From contig NZ_BOOQ01000037.1 of the NCBI RefSeq assembly GCF_016863315.1, positions 1 through 64,000 on the forward strand: a DNA stretch of 64,000 nucleotides. Direction: 5' to 3'. The notes beneath the pieces are model-generated. The model was not told the DNA's origin and searched no databases. It worked only from the letters and a program-made list of their open reading frames with translations. Source of the DNA: Planotetraspora silvatica (GTDB lineage Bacteria; Actinomycetota; Actinomycetes; Streptosporangiales; Streptosporangiaceae). A program made the translations under genes and the position numbers. Positions 1 through 8,519 of the stretch are shown here, piece after piece. Numbering within the stretch: position 1 is the stretch's first letter; each line of letters opens with the position of its first letter.

Positions 1-103
1 CACCCGCAGTGCCCACCCGCAGTGCCCACCCGCAGTGCCCACCCGCAGTGCCCACCCGCAGTGCCCACCCGCAGTGCCCACCCGCAACGTCACCCGCAGT
101 GCC
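1..103. repeat. 13-bp tandem repeat array
   Basis: Six perfect head-to-tail copies of CACCCGCAGTGCC fill positions 1-78. A 12-base variant ending in AACGT follows at 79-90, then one more perfect copy at 91-103. The array starts at the window edge, so its full length is unknown. It lies upstream of the aldehyde dehydrogenase gene and codes for nothing convincing. Confidence 0.9.
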
Positions 104-236
104 AAGCGTGACGGGACCGGGACCTCCCATCCATGCACTGCCGATCCTGGGATGAGCGCCCCGGGAAGTAGAGGGGGTCGTATCCAGGGATCGGGAGGAC
201 ATTCCTCCCGTCGTCCGCGACCGCGACGGTGGGTGC

Positions 237-1661
237 ATGAGTACGAAAGCACTGAGTGCGTCAACCCACTGGATCGGCGGCGAGGCCGTCGCCGGAACCA
301 CCGACCTGATCGACGTCGTCAACCCGGCGACGGGTGAGGTCGTGTCCCGGGTTCCGTCGGGCACCGCCGCCGACGTCGACCGGGCCGTCGCCGCCGCGAC
401 GGCGGCCTTCCCCGGGTGGGCCGCCACGGACCCGGCCGAACGCGCCGCGGTCGTCGGCCGCATCTCCGAAGGCCTGCGGAACCGGCTCGAGGAGATCGCC
501 ACCACGATCACCAGCGAGATGGGCGCTCCCATCACACTGTCCCGGCAAGGGCAGGCAGGTCTGCCGATCATGGTGGCCGCCACCTTCGCCGGACTCGCCG
601 CCGGTTTCAACTGGACGGAGGAGATCGGCAACTCGCTGGTGGTGCGCGAGCCGATCGGCGTCGTCGGAGCCATCACGCCGTGGAACTTCCCCTTGCAGCA
701 GATCGTCTCGAAGGCGGCGCCCGCGCTGCTGGCCGGTAACACCGCGGTTCTCAAGCCGTCGGAGATCGCACCGCTGACGGCGGGGATCCTCGCCGAGGTC
801 GCCGCCGAGGCGGGACTGCCCGCGGGCGTGTTCAACGTCGTCCACGGCACGGGGCCGGTCGTCGGCGAGGCGATCGCGGCGCACCCCGGTGTCGACATGG
901 TGTCGTTCACCGGCTCCACCCGGGCGGGCAGGCGGGTCTCGGCCGTCGCGGCGGAGACCGTCAAGCGGGTCGCGCTGGAACTCGGCGGCAAGTCCGCCAA
1001 TGTGATCCTCGACGACGCCGACCTGGCCCAGGCCGTACAGCACGGCGTGGCGTTCGCCTTCTCCAACGGGGGGCAGGTGTGCGGCGGCTGGCCGCGGATG
1101 CTCGTCCCGGCGTCGCTGCACGACGAGATCGTCGAGCTGGCCGTGGCAGCCGCCGCCGAGTACACCGTCGGAGACCCGGCCGACGAGGCCACCCGCCTCG
1201 GCCCGATGGCCTCGGAGGCGCAGCGCCGGCGGGTCGACGGCTACATCCGGCGGGGCGTCGCCGACGGGGCCACGCTCGCGTTCGGCGGGCCCGGGAAGCC
1301 CGACGGGTTTCACGAGGGCGCGTACGTCCGGCCGACGATCTTCACTCATGTGGCCCCGGACGCGGTGATCGCCCAGGAGGAGATCTTCGGGCCCGTCCTG
1401 ACGATCATTCCGTACGTGGACGACGACCAGGCCGTCGAGATCGCCAACAGCACGATGTACGGGCTCACCGGGGCGGTGTTCGGCAGCGAGGACCGCGCGC
1501 TCTCGATCGCCCGGCGGCTGCGCACCGGGCAGGTCGACGTCAACGGCGGTCAGTGGAATCCGCTCGCGCCGTTCGGCGGATACAAGCAGTCCGGCAACGG
1601 CCGCGAGTTCGGCCGTTACGGTATCGAGGAGTTCCTCGAGACCAAATCCATCCAGCGCTGA
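237..1661 (+). CDS. NAD(P)-dependent aldehyde dehydrogenase family protein
   Basis: A 474-residue cytosolic enzyme of the ALDH superfamily, which oxidises an aldehyde to a carboxylate with NAD(P)+. Visible landmarks are the cofactor-binding [10 protein letters not shown] segment, the SFTGSTRAG turn, the general-base Glu248 in LELGGKSAN, the catalytic Cys282 in GGQVCGG, and the late motif [10 protein letters not shown]. Length is normal for the family. The residues after the cysteine (GGWPR) differ from the usual T-A-x-x-R, so the substrate pocket may be atypical. It stands alone, and the substrate cannot be read from context. Confidence 0.93.
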   Translation: MSTKALSASTHWIGGEAVAGTTDLIDVVNPATGEVVSRVPSGTAADVDRAVAAATAAFPGWAATDPAERAAVVGRISEGLRNRLEEIATTITSEMGAPITLSRQGQAGLPIMVAATFAGLAAGFNWTEEIGNSLVVREPIGVVGAITPWNFPLQQIVSKAAPALLAGNTAVLKPSEIAPLTAGILAEVAAEAGLPAGVFNVVHGTGPVVGEAIAAHPGVDMVSFTGSTRAGRRVSAVAAETVKRVALELGGKSANVILDDADLAQAVQHGVAFAFSNGGQVCGGWPRMLVPASLHDEIVELAVAAAAEYTVGDPADEATRLGPMASEAQRRRVDGYIRRGVADGATLAFGGPGKPDGFHEGAYVRPTIFTHVAPDAVIAQEEIFGPVLTIIPYVDDDQAVEIANSTMYGLTGAVFGSEDRALSIARRLRTGQVDVNGGQWNPLAPFGGYKQSGNGREFGRYGIEEFLETKSIQR

Positions 1662-1844
1662 CCTCCCGACGGCGGCACGTGAGCGAGCCGTCGGCGTCGT
1701 ACGCCCGGCCGGGGCATCGGGTTGAATGAAGGCCTTCTGTTAACAGCGGCAGCCCTCGGGGATCGAAATTCCGACGTGACGGAGCGTTGCCGGAACACTC
1801 CAGTCGTCGGCTTCACACGCACTATCTGGCGAGGAGAGCTGGAC

Positions 1845-2492
1845 ATGGACCGTGACGAGATCCTTTCTTGGGTGGAGGCCGAACGGCTCAGCCTGGCCGA
1901 TTTCCTCGATGACCTCGACGATCACGAGTGGAAGCAGGCATCCCTCTGCCCCGGCTGGACGATGCACGACGTGGCCGCCCACCTGACGACGTCCGCGCGC
2001 ACCGTGCCGATGCGCACAGCGCTCCTCGACACGGCCAAGGGTGTGATCCGCGCGCGTGGCGACTTCAACCGGATGATCGCCGACCAGGCACGGGAACGGG
2101 CGGCCAGGTTCGGGCCGGCGGAACTCGTCGCGCGGTTCCGCGAGACGGCGGGCTCACCTCTCCGCGATCCCGGTTCCCGTCCGCTGGACCCGCTCGTCGA
2201 CGCGCTGGTGCACGGGCAGGACGTCGCGCGACCGCTCGGGCGCGTGCGGGAGATGCCCGCGGAACGGGCGATCGCGGCGCTCGGCCGCGTCCTGGGCACC
2301 GGCTTCTACGGCGCTCCCAAGCGCCTGCGGGGCACGAGGCTGGTCGCCACCGACACGGACTGGTCGGCGGGTGACGGCCCCGACGAGGTCCGAGGGCCGG
2401 GAGGTGATCTGCTCCTTCTGGCGACCGGGCGAGCCGCGGGGCTCTCTGGCGTGTCCGGACCGGGGGTCGAGCGGATCGCGGCCAGGCTGTAG
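1845..2492 (+). CDS. Maleylpyruvate isomerase-fold (DinB/MDMPI) mycothiol-type protein
   Basis: The 215-residue product has the N-terminal four-helix MDMPI/DinB domain of many actinobacterial mycothiol-dependent enzymes. Metal-ligand candidates are the histidines of HDVAAHL (41 and 46) and the VHGQD motif (His123, Asp126). A C-terminal beta-rich MDMPI_C-like section follows. An in-frame ATG exists at 1722, but a GAGGAGAG ribosome site directly precedes the ATG at 1845, and the family motif starts there. The family includes mycothiol-dependent isomerases and transferases; the reaction here is unknown. A second member lies at 14893-15687. Confidence 0.82.
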   Translation: MDRDEILSWVEAERLSLADFLDDLDDHEWKQASLCPGWTMHDVAAHLTTSARTVPMRTALLDTAKGVIRARGDFNRMIADQARERAARFGPAELVARFRETAGSPLRDPGSRPLDPLVDALVHGQDVARPLGRVREMPAERAIAALGRVLGTGFYGAPKRLRGTRLVATDTDWSAGDGPDEVRGPGGDLLLLATGRAAGLSGVSGPGVERIAARL

Positions 2493-2945
2493 GCCGCTGA
2501 GGAGGAGCCGTCGCTCAGGCCTGCGAGCGTCTGAGACCGCGGTGATAGTGCGGCGATAGTGCCGCAGAACCCGCGCGGCCGACACTCCAAGTGGTCATGG
2601 ACTGCGGTCCTTCACACCACAGGGAGTCATGATGCGGCACAAGCAGAGCGATCGGCATCAGCGGATGGCGGCAGAACCGGAGGCCGCCGAGACCGGCGGA
2701 GCGGTGGCCCTGTCCTTCGCCACCGGCGTGGCGGTCGCGCTCGTCTCATCCGGACACCGCCGGCAGCGACGGCCCGGGCTCCTCGTTCTGGACCCCGGGC
2801 ACGAGGACTGTCCGGACCACACGCCGACGCGGCTGCCCGGGCCCCTCGCCCGGCTGCGGATGCTCGGCGCGGCTCTTCGAGTGATGCTGCACCGGTCGGC
2901 ACAGTGGCGAGGTGACGGCGGAAGCGGTGTGACACTGCGGGCGGA
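2493..2945. other. Gene-poor interval with one weak ORF
   Basis: No convincing gene is seen. A plus-strand frame from the ATG at 2629 has an AGGGAG before it and codes RHKQSDRHQRM and a hydrophobic ALSFATGVAVALV stretch. However, it runs about 280 bases antisense into the sigma gene before stopping at 3225 and matches no family I recognise. It may be a decayed small gene. Two imperfect copies of CGGYGATAGTG sit near 2540-2560. Confidence 0.35.
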
Positions 2946-3851
2946 TCACCTGACGGGCCCAGGAGAGACGCCGGCGAGCTTGGCCGGGTTCATGACCCAC
3001 AGGATCTGCTCGATGCCCCGCGCGGAGGCGCTGATGGTCACGAAGGCGGTGACGGTGTCACCATGCGAGATCAGTACGCCCGGCCGTCCGTTCGCCTCGA
3101 CCCAATCGATCGTCGTGCCCGGCCAGAACCGTGGCGCGAACGCCTTCATGAACTTGGCGACGCGGGTGCGGCCGAACACGGGTATCCGCGAAGCACCGCG
3201 GACGGCGCCCCCACCGTCCGAGTAGTTGCTGACGTCCGCGGCGAAGAGCTCTTCCAGGACGGCGAGGTCGCCTGTCTGGGCGGCGGCCAGGAAGGCCGTC
3301 AGGAGGCGCCGATGCGCGGCCGAGCTCACCGGAGTGCGGCGCTCGGCGGCGATGCGTTTGCGCGCGCGGCTGACGAGTTGCCGGGTGTTCGGCTCGCTCA
3401 TCTTGAGGATGGCCGCGATCTGGCCGTACGGGTAGTCGAACGACTCCCGCAGGACGTATGCCGCTCGTTCCGTGGGCGAAAGTCTCTCCAGCAGGAGCAT
3501 GACCGCGAGTTCCAGCTCCTCGCCGCGCTCGGCCCCGGCTTCGGGGTCGGCGCTGGTGTCCACCGGTTCGGGAAGCCAGGGGCCGATGTACGTTTCGCGC
3601 CGCTTGCGAGCGGATTGGGCGACGTTGATCGCCAATCGGGTCGTCGCCGTCGCAAGGAAGGCGGCGGGGTCCAGCACCGCCGTCCGGTCCGTGGCCTGCC
3701 ACCGAACCCAGACCTCCTGCACGATGTCCTCGGCATCCGCCGAACTGCCGAGCATGCGATACGCGATGCCGAAGAGCCGAGGACGCAGGCCGAGGAAGAC
3801 CGAGGCGGCCTGATCGAGCGAACTCTCCGCCTCGGGGTCTCCTGATGGCAT
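2946..3851 (-). CDS. ECF41-type RNA polymerase sigma factor with SnoaL-like C-terminal domain
   Basis: This 301-residue ECF sigma factor has region 2 (RPRLFGIAYRMLG through DIVQEVWVRW), region 4 (LSPTERAAYVLRE through RQLVSRARKRI) and a C-terminal SnoaL-like domain. Three hallmarks of group ECF41 are present: WLPEP in the linker (about 92-96), DGGG (about 212-215) and NPAKL near the end (about 288-292, usually NPDKL). In ECF41 the C-terminal domain itself tunes activity in place of an anti-sigma factor. I chose the ATG at 3851 because it gives the usual short N-terminus and has GGGGGAGG upstream; an ATG at 3884 is possible. The oxidoreductase or carboxymuconolactone-decarboxylase partner usual for ECF41 is not adjacent. 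Confidence 0.9.
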   Translation of the reverse strand: MPSGDPEAESSLDQAASVFLGLRPRLFGIAYRMLGSSADAEDIVQEVWVRWQATDRTAVLDPAAFLATATTRLAINVAQSARKRRETYIGPWLPEPVDTSADPEAGAERGEELELAVMLLLERLSPTERAAYVLRESFDYPYGQIAAILKMSEPNTRQLVSRARKRIAAERRTPVSSAAHRRLLTAFLAAAQTGDLAVLEELFAADVSNYSDGGGAVRGASRIPVFGRTRVAKFMKAFAPRFWPGTTIDWVEANGRPGVLISHGDTVTAFVTISASARGIEQILWVMNPAKLAGVSPGPVR

Positions 3852-4027
3852 GATCGCGACCGCCTCCCCCGTTCTCGCGCCCATTCCAGCCTACGGAAGG
3901 GGAACGGTGCACATTCACCGGCGTCGTCGGCGGGCCTGGAAATCCCGTCGCGGAGGGGCAGTGCGCGCGGCCCCCTGCCAGGAAGGCCCCCGCATGGTCA
4001 TCGCCGCTCACGATGGTCCGTGGATCG

Positions 4028-4726
4028 TCACGGCTGAACCGCGACGTAGCGGGCCAGGGGGAGCCGCAACACGAAACGCGCGCCGCCTCCGGGGGCGTCC
4101 TCCACGTGCAGGGTGCCGGCGTGGGCGTGGGCGATGTCACGGGCGATGGCCAGGCCGAGGCCGGTGCCTCCGCTACGGCGGCAGCGGGCGGAGTCGAGCC
4201 GGGCGAAACGTTCGAAGACGCGTTCGCGGTCCTGCGCGGGGATGCCGGGTCCGTCGTCGGTGACGGTGAGTTCGGCGAGAGCGTCGTAGTGGCGCACCTG
4301 GACCTGGATCGACTGCCGGGCGTGCCGCCGGGCGTTGTCGATCAGGTTGGTGACCAGTCTCCCCAGGTACGAGGGGGCCGCGTGGACGGTGACCGCGGGC
4401 GCGGTCCGCAGCCGGATCTCGGGGCTGCCCGCCCGCCGGATGGCATGGGTGCGGACCGTGTCGGTGAGATCGACGGCCTGGTGCTGGAGGTGGGTGCCGG
4501 CCGCGACCTGTGCGAGCAGCAGGAGGTCGGCGGTGATCGCTTCGAGCCGGTCGACGTCATGGAGCGCGGCTTCGAGGAGCCGGGGCAGGTCGGTCTCGCC
4601 GGGATGCAGCAGTGCCTCCTCCAGCTGTGCCCTGAGCCCGGCGAGAGGAGTGCAGAGTTCGTGCGCGGCGTCGGCGGTGAACCGGTCCTGCTGGGCCGGC
4701 CACCGGGTGGGCGCGGTCGAGGTCAT
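4028..4726 (-). CDS. Soluble orphan sensor histidine kinase (transmitter domain only)
   Basis: The 232-residue protein is little more than a HisKA dimerisation domain and an HATPase domain. The H-box HELCTPL carries His22. The N-box spans about 127-134 (NLIDNARR), G1 is DDGPGIP (157-163) and G2 is GGTGLGLAIA (186-195). There is no membrane segment, HAMP or sensor domain, and no response regulator gene beside it. The start is well fixed: GAAGGAGTG lies just upstream of the ATG at 4726, better than the in-frame ATG at 4783. It resembles the last third of an EnvZ/BaeS-type kinase, so it is either a cytosolic kinase or a truncated remnant that acquired a good ribosome site. All catalytic boxes look intact. 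Confidence 0.8.
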   Translation of the reverse strand: MTSTAPTRWPAQQDRFTADAAHELCTPLAGLRAQLEEALLHPGETDLPRLLEAALHDVDRLEAITADLLLLAQVAAGTHLQHQAVDLTDTVRTHAIRRAGSPEIRLRTAPAVTVHAAPSYLGRLVTNLIDNARRHARQSIQVQVRHYDALAELTVTDDGPGIPAQDRERVFERFARLDSARCRRSGGTGLGLAIARDIAHAHAGTLHVEDAPGGGARFVLRLPLARYVAVQP

Positions 4727-4927
4727 CTTCACTCCTTCGAAAGTCCGGATGATCGGCGTGAACGGCCCGTCCGAAACGGTCACCAGCTAAGACAGGGCAG
4801 CCCTCGCGTTCGTGACAGGCCGTGATTGTTCCTTGAGCCCGTGAGCCCGTGAGCCCTGTGAGCGACGCCGGGCGCGCGGGCGGCCGTGGCCGGCAGGCGC
4901 CCGTCGTCGCAGGTCGGAAGGTGTTTG

Positions 4928-4933
4928 TAGCCT
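4928..4933 (+). promoter_or_regulatory. -10 box of a leaderless transcript
   Basis: TAGCCT ends seven bases before the ATG at 4941, and no Shine-Dalgarno sequence lies between them. TANNNT at this distance is the usual signature of leaderless actinobacterial mRNAs. Confidence 0.55.
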
Positions 4934-4940
4934 TGGCGCC

Positions 4941-5867
4941 ATGGGGAACGTCGTGCCGGCCGATGCCGATCTGGTCCGAGAGGCGCAATCTGGCGATGTC
5001 CACGCCCTCGGCCTGCTGCTGGCCCGGCACCAGGCGGGCATGCGCGCGGTCGCGCTGAGCATTCTGGGGTACGGCCCCGACGCGGAGGACGCCGTCCAGG
5101 AGGCCGCCCTGATCGCGTTACGCCGTATCGGGGACGTCCGTGATCCGGCCGCGCTGGCGCCCTGGTTGCGGGCGGTCGTCCGCAACGCCTGCCGGATGCA
5201 GATCCGCACCAGGACGCCGGTGCCCGTCGGAGATCTCGAAGCTCTGGCGCCGCCCCGTGACGAGCTCGATCTGGAACGCCTCCTGGACCGGTACGCCATG
5301 CGGGACTGGGTCTGGCACGCCGTCGGGGAACTGTCGCCGGATCTCCGGCTCGTGATGATGTTGCGCTACTTCACCGAGGTGACGGCCTACCAGCACATCG
5401 CGGAGTTGTGCGCGATTCCCGTCGGCACGGTACGCAGCCGGCTGAGTCAGGCGCGGGCCAAGCTGTCCGAGGCCCTGCTGGCGACGGCGAGCCGGGCCCA
5501 CGACGACGTCACGGCGCTGACCGACGCGTGTCGCAGAGAGGCCGAGGAGACGCTGCGGGCCGCGCATCACGGCTCGTTCGCCCAGGCGCTGGCGGCGCTC
5601 TGGTCGCCGGAGGTGGAGGTGACCTGGCCTCAGGGCAAGCGCACGAAAGGTTTCGACTACCTGGTGACGGCGATGGAACGCGATCTCGGTGACGGCGTAC
5701 GGCATCGCCTGGCGAACGTCGTGGCCGGTCGCGAGATGGTCATCTGGGAGAACGACCTGATCAACCCGCCTGACGATCCCTTCCACTGCCCGCCCGCGGT
5801 CGTGTGGGTGAACTTCCTCGAGGCGGGCCGGGTCCGGAGGGTCAGGCTGTTCCACCCCGTCAGGTGA
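4941..5867 (+). CDS. ECF sigma factor with SnoaL-like C-terminal extension
   Basis: A 308-residue sigma-70 family protein. Region 2 spans about 13-70 (LVREAQSGD through AEDAVQEAALIALRRI). Region 4 spans about 128-180 (ELSPDLRLVMMLRYF through GTVRSRLSQARAKL). Residues about 195-308 form a SnoaL/NTF2-like domain (EETLRAAHHGSFAQALAALW) of the kind found in ECF sigma factors that carry their own regulatory domain. WLPEP and NPDKL are absent, so it is not ECF41. It is divergent from the orphan histidine kinase. The mRNA is probably leaderless, with -10 TAGCCT at 4928. Confidence 0.85.
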   Translation: MGNVVPADADLVREAQSGDVHALGLLLARHQAGMRAVALSILGYGPDAEDAVQEAALIALRRIGDVRDPAALAPWLRAVVRNACRMQIRTRTPVPVGDLEALAPPRDELDLERLLDRYAMRDWVWHAVGELSPDLRLVMMLRYFTEVTAYQHIAELCAIPVGTVRSRLSQARAKLSEALLATASRAHDDVTALTDACRREAEETLRAAHHGSFAQALAALWSPEVEVTWPQGKRTKGFDYLVTAMERDLGDGVRHRLANVVAGREMVIWENDLINPPDDPFHCPPAVVWVNFLEAGRVRRVRLFHPVR

Positions 5868-6038
5868 CGGCGTCTCACGGTCGCGACGCCGACCTGGCGA
5901 GCCACGGAGGCCCCCGTATCGCAGCGGATTTCGCCGGTAATCGAACTTTTCGCCTGATCGATGCATCTTGCGGGTGTCAGGTTCCACGGCGGGCGTCAGT
6001 CATCCGGGACGTGCCGCAGCAACCCAGCAAGGAAGATC

Positions 6039-6893
6039 ATGTCGCGAGCAGAGCCGACCGCTCTCGCCGAAGGCGCCGAGGCGGAATTCATGTACCAGTA
6101 CGAGTCGAACATGCCGCCGGCCACGCGGTCCGCGTTCGGGGTCACGACCACCCGCATCGGCGGAGGCGTCGCCCTGTCGATGCGCCGGGATCCGACGGGC
6201 TACTGGAGCAAGGCGCTCGGATTCGGCTTCGACGAGCCGATCACCCCCGATCTCGTCGACCGGGTGGTGGATTTCTACCGCGGGGAAGGCAGCAGGGGCG
6301 CCGGGATCCAGATTGCTCCGTCCGTGTTGCCGCCGGACTGGGACGACATCCGGGCCAGGCACGATCTGCGACCGGGGGCGCAGATCGTGAAGCTGTGGTG
6401 CCCGGTCGACGCCTTCAGCCCGGGGCAGACCGGGATGCGCGTCGGGCCGGTCGGTCCCGACGACGCGGCGGAGTGGGCCTCGGTCGTCCTGCGCGGGTTC
6501 GGCATGCCGCCGGAGGGCGTCGCCGAGATGCTGACGGCCAGCGTCGGGCACCCGGACTTCCGGCCGTTCGCGGTCTGGGACGGTGACGCCTTGGTCGCCG
6601 GCGCCAACCTCTTCGTCGACGGCGAGGTCGGCTCGTTGAACACCGGCTCGACACTGCCCGGTCACCGCAATCGTGGGGCGCAGTCGGCTCTGCTGGCGGC
6701 TCGTGCCAAGGAGGCCGCGAACGCGGGCTGCCGATGGCTCGTCGCGGAAACCGGGCGGCCCGCGGAAGGCGAGACCAATCCGTCGCTGAACAACATGCTC
6801 AGGGCCGGGATGCGGCAGTTGTACGTCCGGCGGAACTGGATCTGGCGGCCGGACGCCGCGGAGTCGGAGGAAGCACGTGACGTTCAACGCTGA
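6039..6893 (+). CDS. GNAT family N-acetyltransferase
   Basis: The product is 284 residues. The C-terminal half carries the GNAT acetyl-CoA motif A: a beta strand with GSLNTGSTLPG, then GHRNRGAQSALL (about 208-219, fitting the R/Q-x-x-G-x-G/A pyrophosphate loop), then a helix and the strand WLVAETG. The N-terminal half (about 1-130) looks like a second, degenerate GNAT-type half with no acetyl-CoA loop. An ATG at 6039 preceded by AAGGAAG is preferred over the in-frame ATG at 5961. The substrate is unknown. Confidence 0.82.
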   Translation: MSRAEPTALAEGAEAEFMYQYESNMPPATRSAFGVTTTRIGGGVALSMRRDPTGYWSKALGFGFDEPITPDLVDRVVDFYRGEGSRGAGIQIAPSVLPPDWDDIRARHDLRPGAQIVKLWCPVDAFSPGQTGMRVGPVGPDDAAEWASVVLRGFGMPPEGVAEMLTASVGHPDFRPFAVWDGDALVAGANLFVDGEVGSLNTGSTLPGHRNRGAQSALLAARAKEAANAGCRWLVAETGRPAEGETNPSLNNMLRAGMRQLYVRRNWIWRPDAAESEEARDVQR

Positions 6894-6995
6894 CCTCACG
6901 CCGGGTGTGTTGGGGCCGTCTCAAACGGCATGAACGACGGCCTCCGACGGCGACGCGGGTGTGATGTCGAGGGTGCCGCCCGGGCGGGCAGCGGG

Positions 6996-8456
6996 TCAGG
7001 CGTGGACGAACATCGGTGTGAGCGAGACCTGGAGAATCAGCTGCCCGTCGTGGATCTCGGTGGCAGGGGTGTCGCCGAGCGCGTCGATCACGGTGGCGGT
7101 GGAGGCGGGCCAGGGCCAGGTCACGGTGACCGGTGGTTCGTCCTCCCCGTCGAACATGTCCCGGTGGTCCCACAGCACGAGCAGCGGCCCGCGGCCGGTG
7201 CGATCGACCTGGAACGCGTAGAGCGTGGGCCGGTCGGCGACCTCCACGCGGGTCACGCGCCGCACCCCCGCGAGCTGCTCGGCCAGCAGGGCGAACGTGT
7301 CCGCCGCCGGGTGCCGGGCGCTGAGTGAGGCGCCCTGGTAGTCGAGCAGGGCGAGCTTCCCGAACATCAGGTGCATCACCTGACGGGAGTCGACCGGTCC
7401 GGGGACCTCGGGCGCGAGATTCCAGTACACGGTGCGGCGGACGCCCTCGGCCAGAGTCAGCAGGTTGCACATGACGAGCTGGCGGCAGTTGATCCGGTGT
7501 CGCCTGGCCTCCAGGTCGGCGGGGCAACCGGCCAGGAACATCTGCAGCTTCGGCGGCAGCTGAGACATCCGGTCGTACAGCGCGGTCATGGCACGCCGCT
7601 CGGGAGTGTCCTGGCCCGCCCGTTCGATGAGTTCCCCGGTGCTCTGCGTCGCGGGGACGTCAGTGAACGCGCTCGCGAGCGTCTCGTACATGACCGCTCC
7701 GGCCTCGGGGAACTCGAACGGCACCGGCGCGGCGTACTCACCGACCACGATCGGTTTGAGATAGCCGTGGGCGCGCATCAGCCGCCTGGCGCTGTCGAGG
7801 CTCGCCGGGACGGTGGAGGCGTCGCCGTACAGGTGCACGTCGAACAGGTCGAAGGCGTCCCGCCCCGCGGACACCACGTGATCGAAGAACCGCCGAGCGG
7901 CGCTTCCGTCCTCGCTGCTGAACACGTCGTAACCGCAGCCGCCGAGGACGACGGCGGCCGCCGGGTCGGCGTCCTTGACGGCGGCGTACATGGTCTCGAG
8001 CTGCGCGACGTATTCGGCGGAGGTGCCGGCCCACAGCAGGTCGGTGTTGCTCGGCTCGTTGTCGCACTGCCAGTAGTGGACCCGCCCCGCGCAGTGGCGC
8101 ACCACCTGACGGACGAATTCGCCATAGGCGTGCAGGTCGTGGGCCGGGGACGGGGGGAGGAAGTCGGTCGGCTGCGTGGTCGCCCACGGCGAGCTGGAGC
8201 ACAGAGTGACCCACACCTCCTCGTCGCCGTCCAGCTGGTCCAGCAGCGCGTCGACGGTCTCCCAGATGTAGCGGCCGGGTTCCGGCTCGACCTGGCCCCA
8301 GTACACATACACGCGCACCAGCTGTGCCCCCAGGGAGCGGGCCTGGGGGACGAACTCGTCGGGTTCGCCGAACAGGCCGTAGCTGATGCCGCGGACGACG
8401 CCCAGCCGGATGCCCGGCGGGTCGAAGGAAGCGGTGGCGGTGGTGATGTCGGACAT
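6996..8456 (-). CDS. Clan GH-A glycoside hydrolase (cellulase/beta-glycosidase-like)
   Basis: The 486-residue protein has a TIM-barrel glycosidase architecture. The start of the barrel is VRVYVYWGQVEPEPGRY. The likely acid/base is Glu134 in CDNEPSNTD after strand 4, and the likely nucleophile is Glu240 in PIVVGEYAAP after strand 7. These are the Asn-Glu and Gly-Glu-Tyr hallmarks of clan GH-A (GH5/GH39/GH42-like). A C-terminal beta domain follows from about residue 390. No signal peptide is visible, so it probably acts on imported or endogenous glycosides. It is divergent from a TetR gene across a palindromic operator, which suggests ligand-induced control. Confidence 0.82.
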   Translation of the reverse strand: MSDITTATASFDPPGIRLGVVRGISYGLFGEPDEFVPQARSLGAQLVRVYVYWGQVEPEPGRYIWETVDALLDQLDGDEEVWVTLCSSSPWATTQPTDFLPPSPAHDLHAYGEFVRQVVRHCAGRVHYWQCDNEPSNTDLLWAGTSAEYVAQLETMYAAVKDADPAAAVVLGGCGYDVFSSEDGSAARRFFDHVVSAGRDAFDLFDVHLYGDASTVPASLDSARRLMRAHGYLKPIVVGEYAAPVPFEFPEAGAVMYETLASAFTDVPATQSTGELIERAGQDTPERRAMTALYDRMSQLPPKLQMFLAGCPADLEARRHRINCRQLVMCNLLTLAEGVRRTVYWNLAPEVPGPVDSRQVMHLMFGKLALLDYQGASLSARHPAADTFALLAEQLAGVRRVTRVEVADRPTLYAFQVDRTGRGPLLVLWDHRDMFDGEDEPPVTVTWPWPASTATVIDALGDTPATEIHDGQLILQVSLTPMFVHA

Positions 8457-8487
8457 GGGGGAGCCTCTCCGAAGGAAGTTTACGTCA

Positions 8488-8511
8488 TATACGTTGAATA
8501 TATAACGTATA
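8488..8511. promoter_or_regulatory. Inverted-repeat operator shared by the hydrolase and TetR genes
   Basis: The perfect arms TATACGTT and AACGTATA are separated by 8 AT-rich bases. They lie in the 63-bp gap between the two divergent genes. The right arm overlaps the TetR gene's own probable -10 box (TATACT, 8508-8513), so binding there would shut off autogenous transcription. The site is strikingly AT-rich for this genome. Confidence 0.8.
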
Positions 8512-8519
8512 CTCTGCGC

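Noticed and set aside
2629-3225. Plus-strand 198-residue ORF
   Set aside because: It overlaps the ECF41 gene antisense for about 280 bases and resembles no family; only its first part could be a remnant.
4834-4857. Three copies of TGAGCCC(G/T)
   Set aside because: It is too short and simple to carry meaning beyond slippage.
7371-8519. N-terminal extension of the TetR ORF
   Set aside because: It is antisense to the glycoside hydrolase; the HTH protein begins at 8520.
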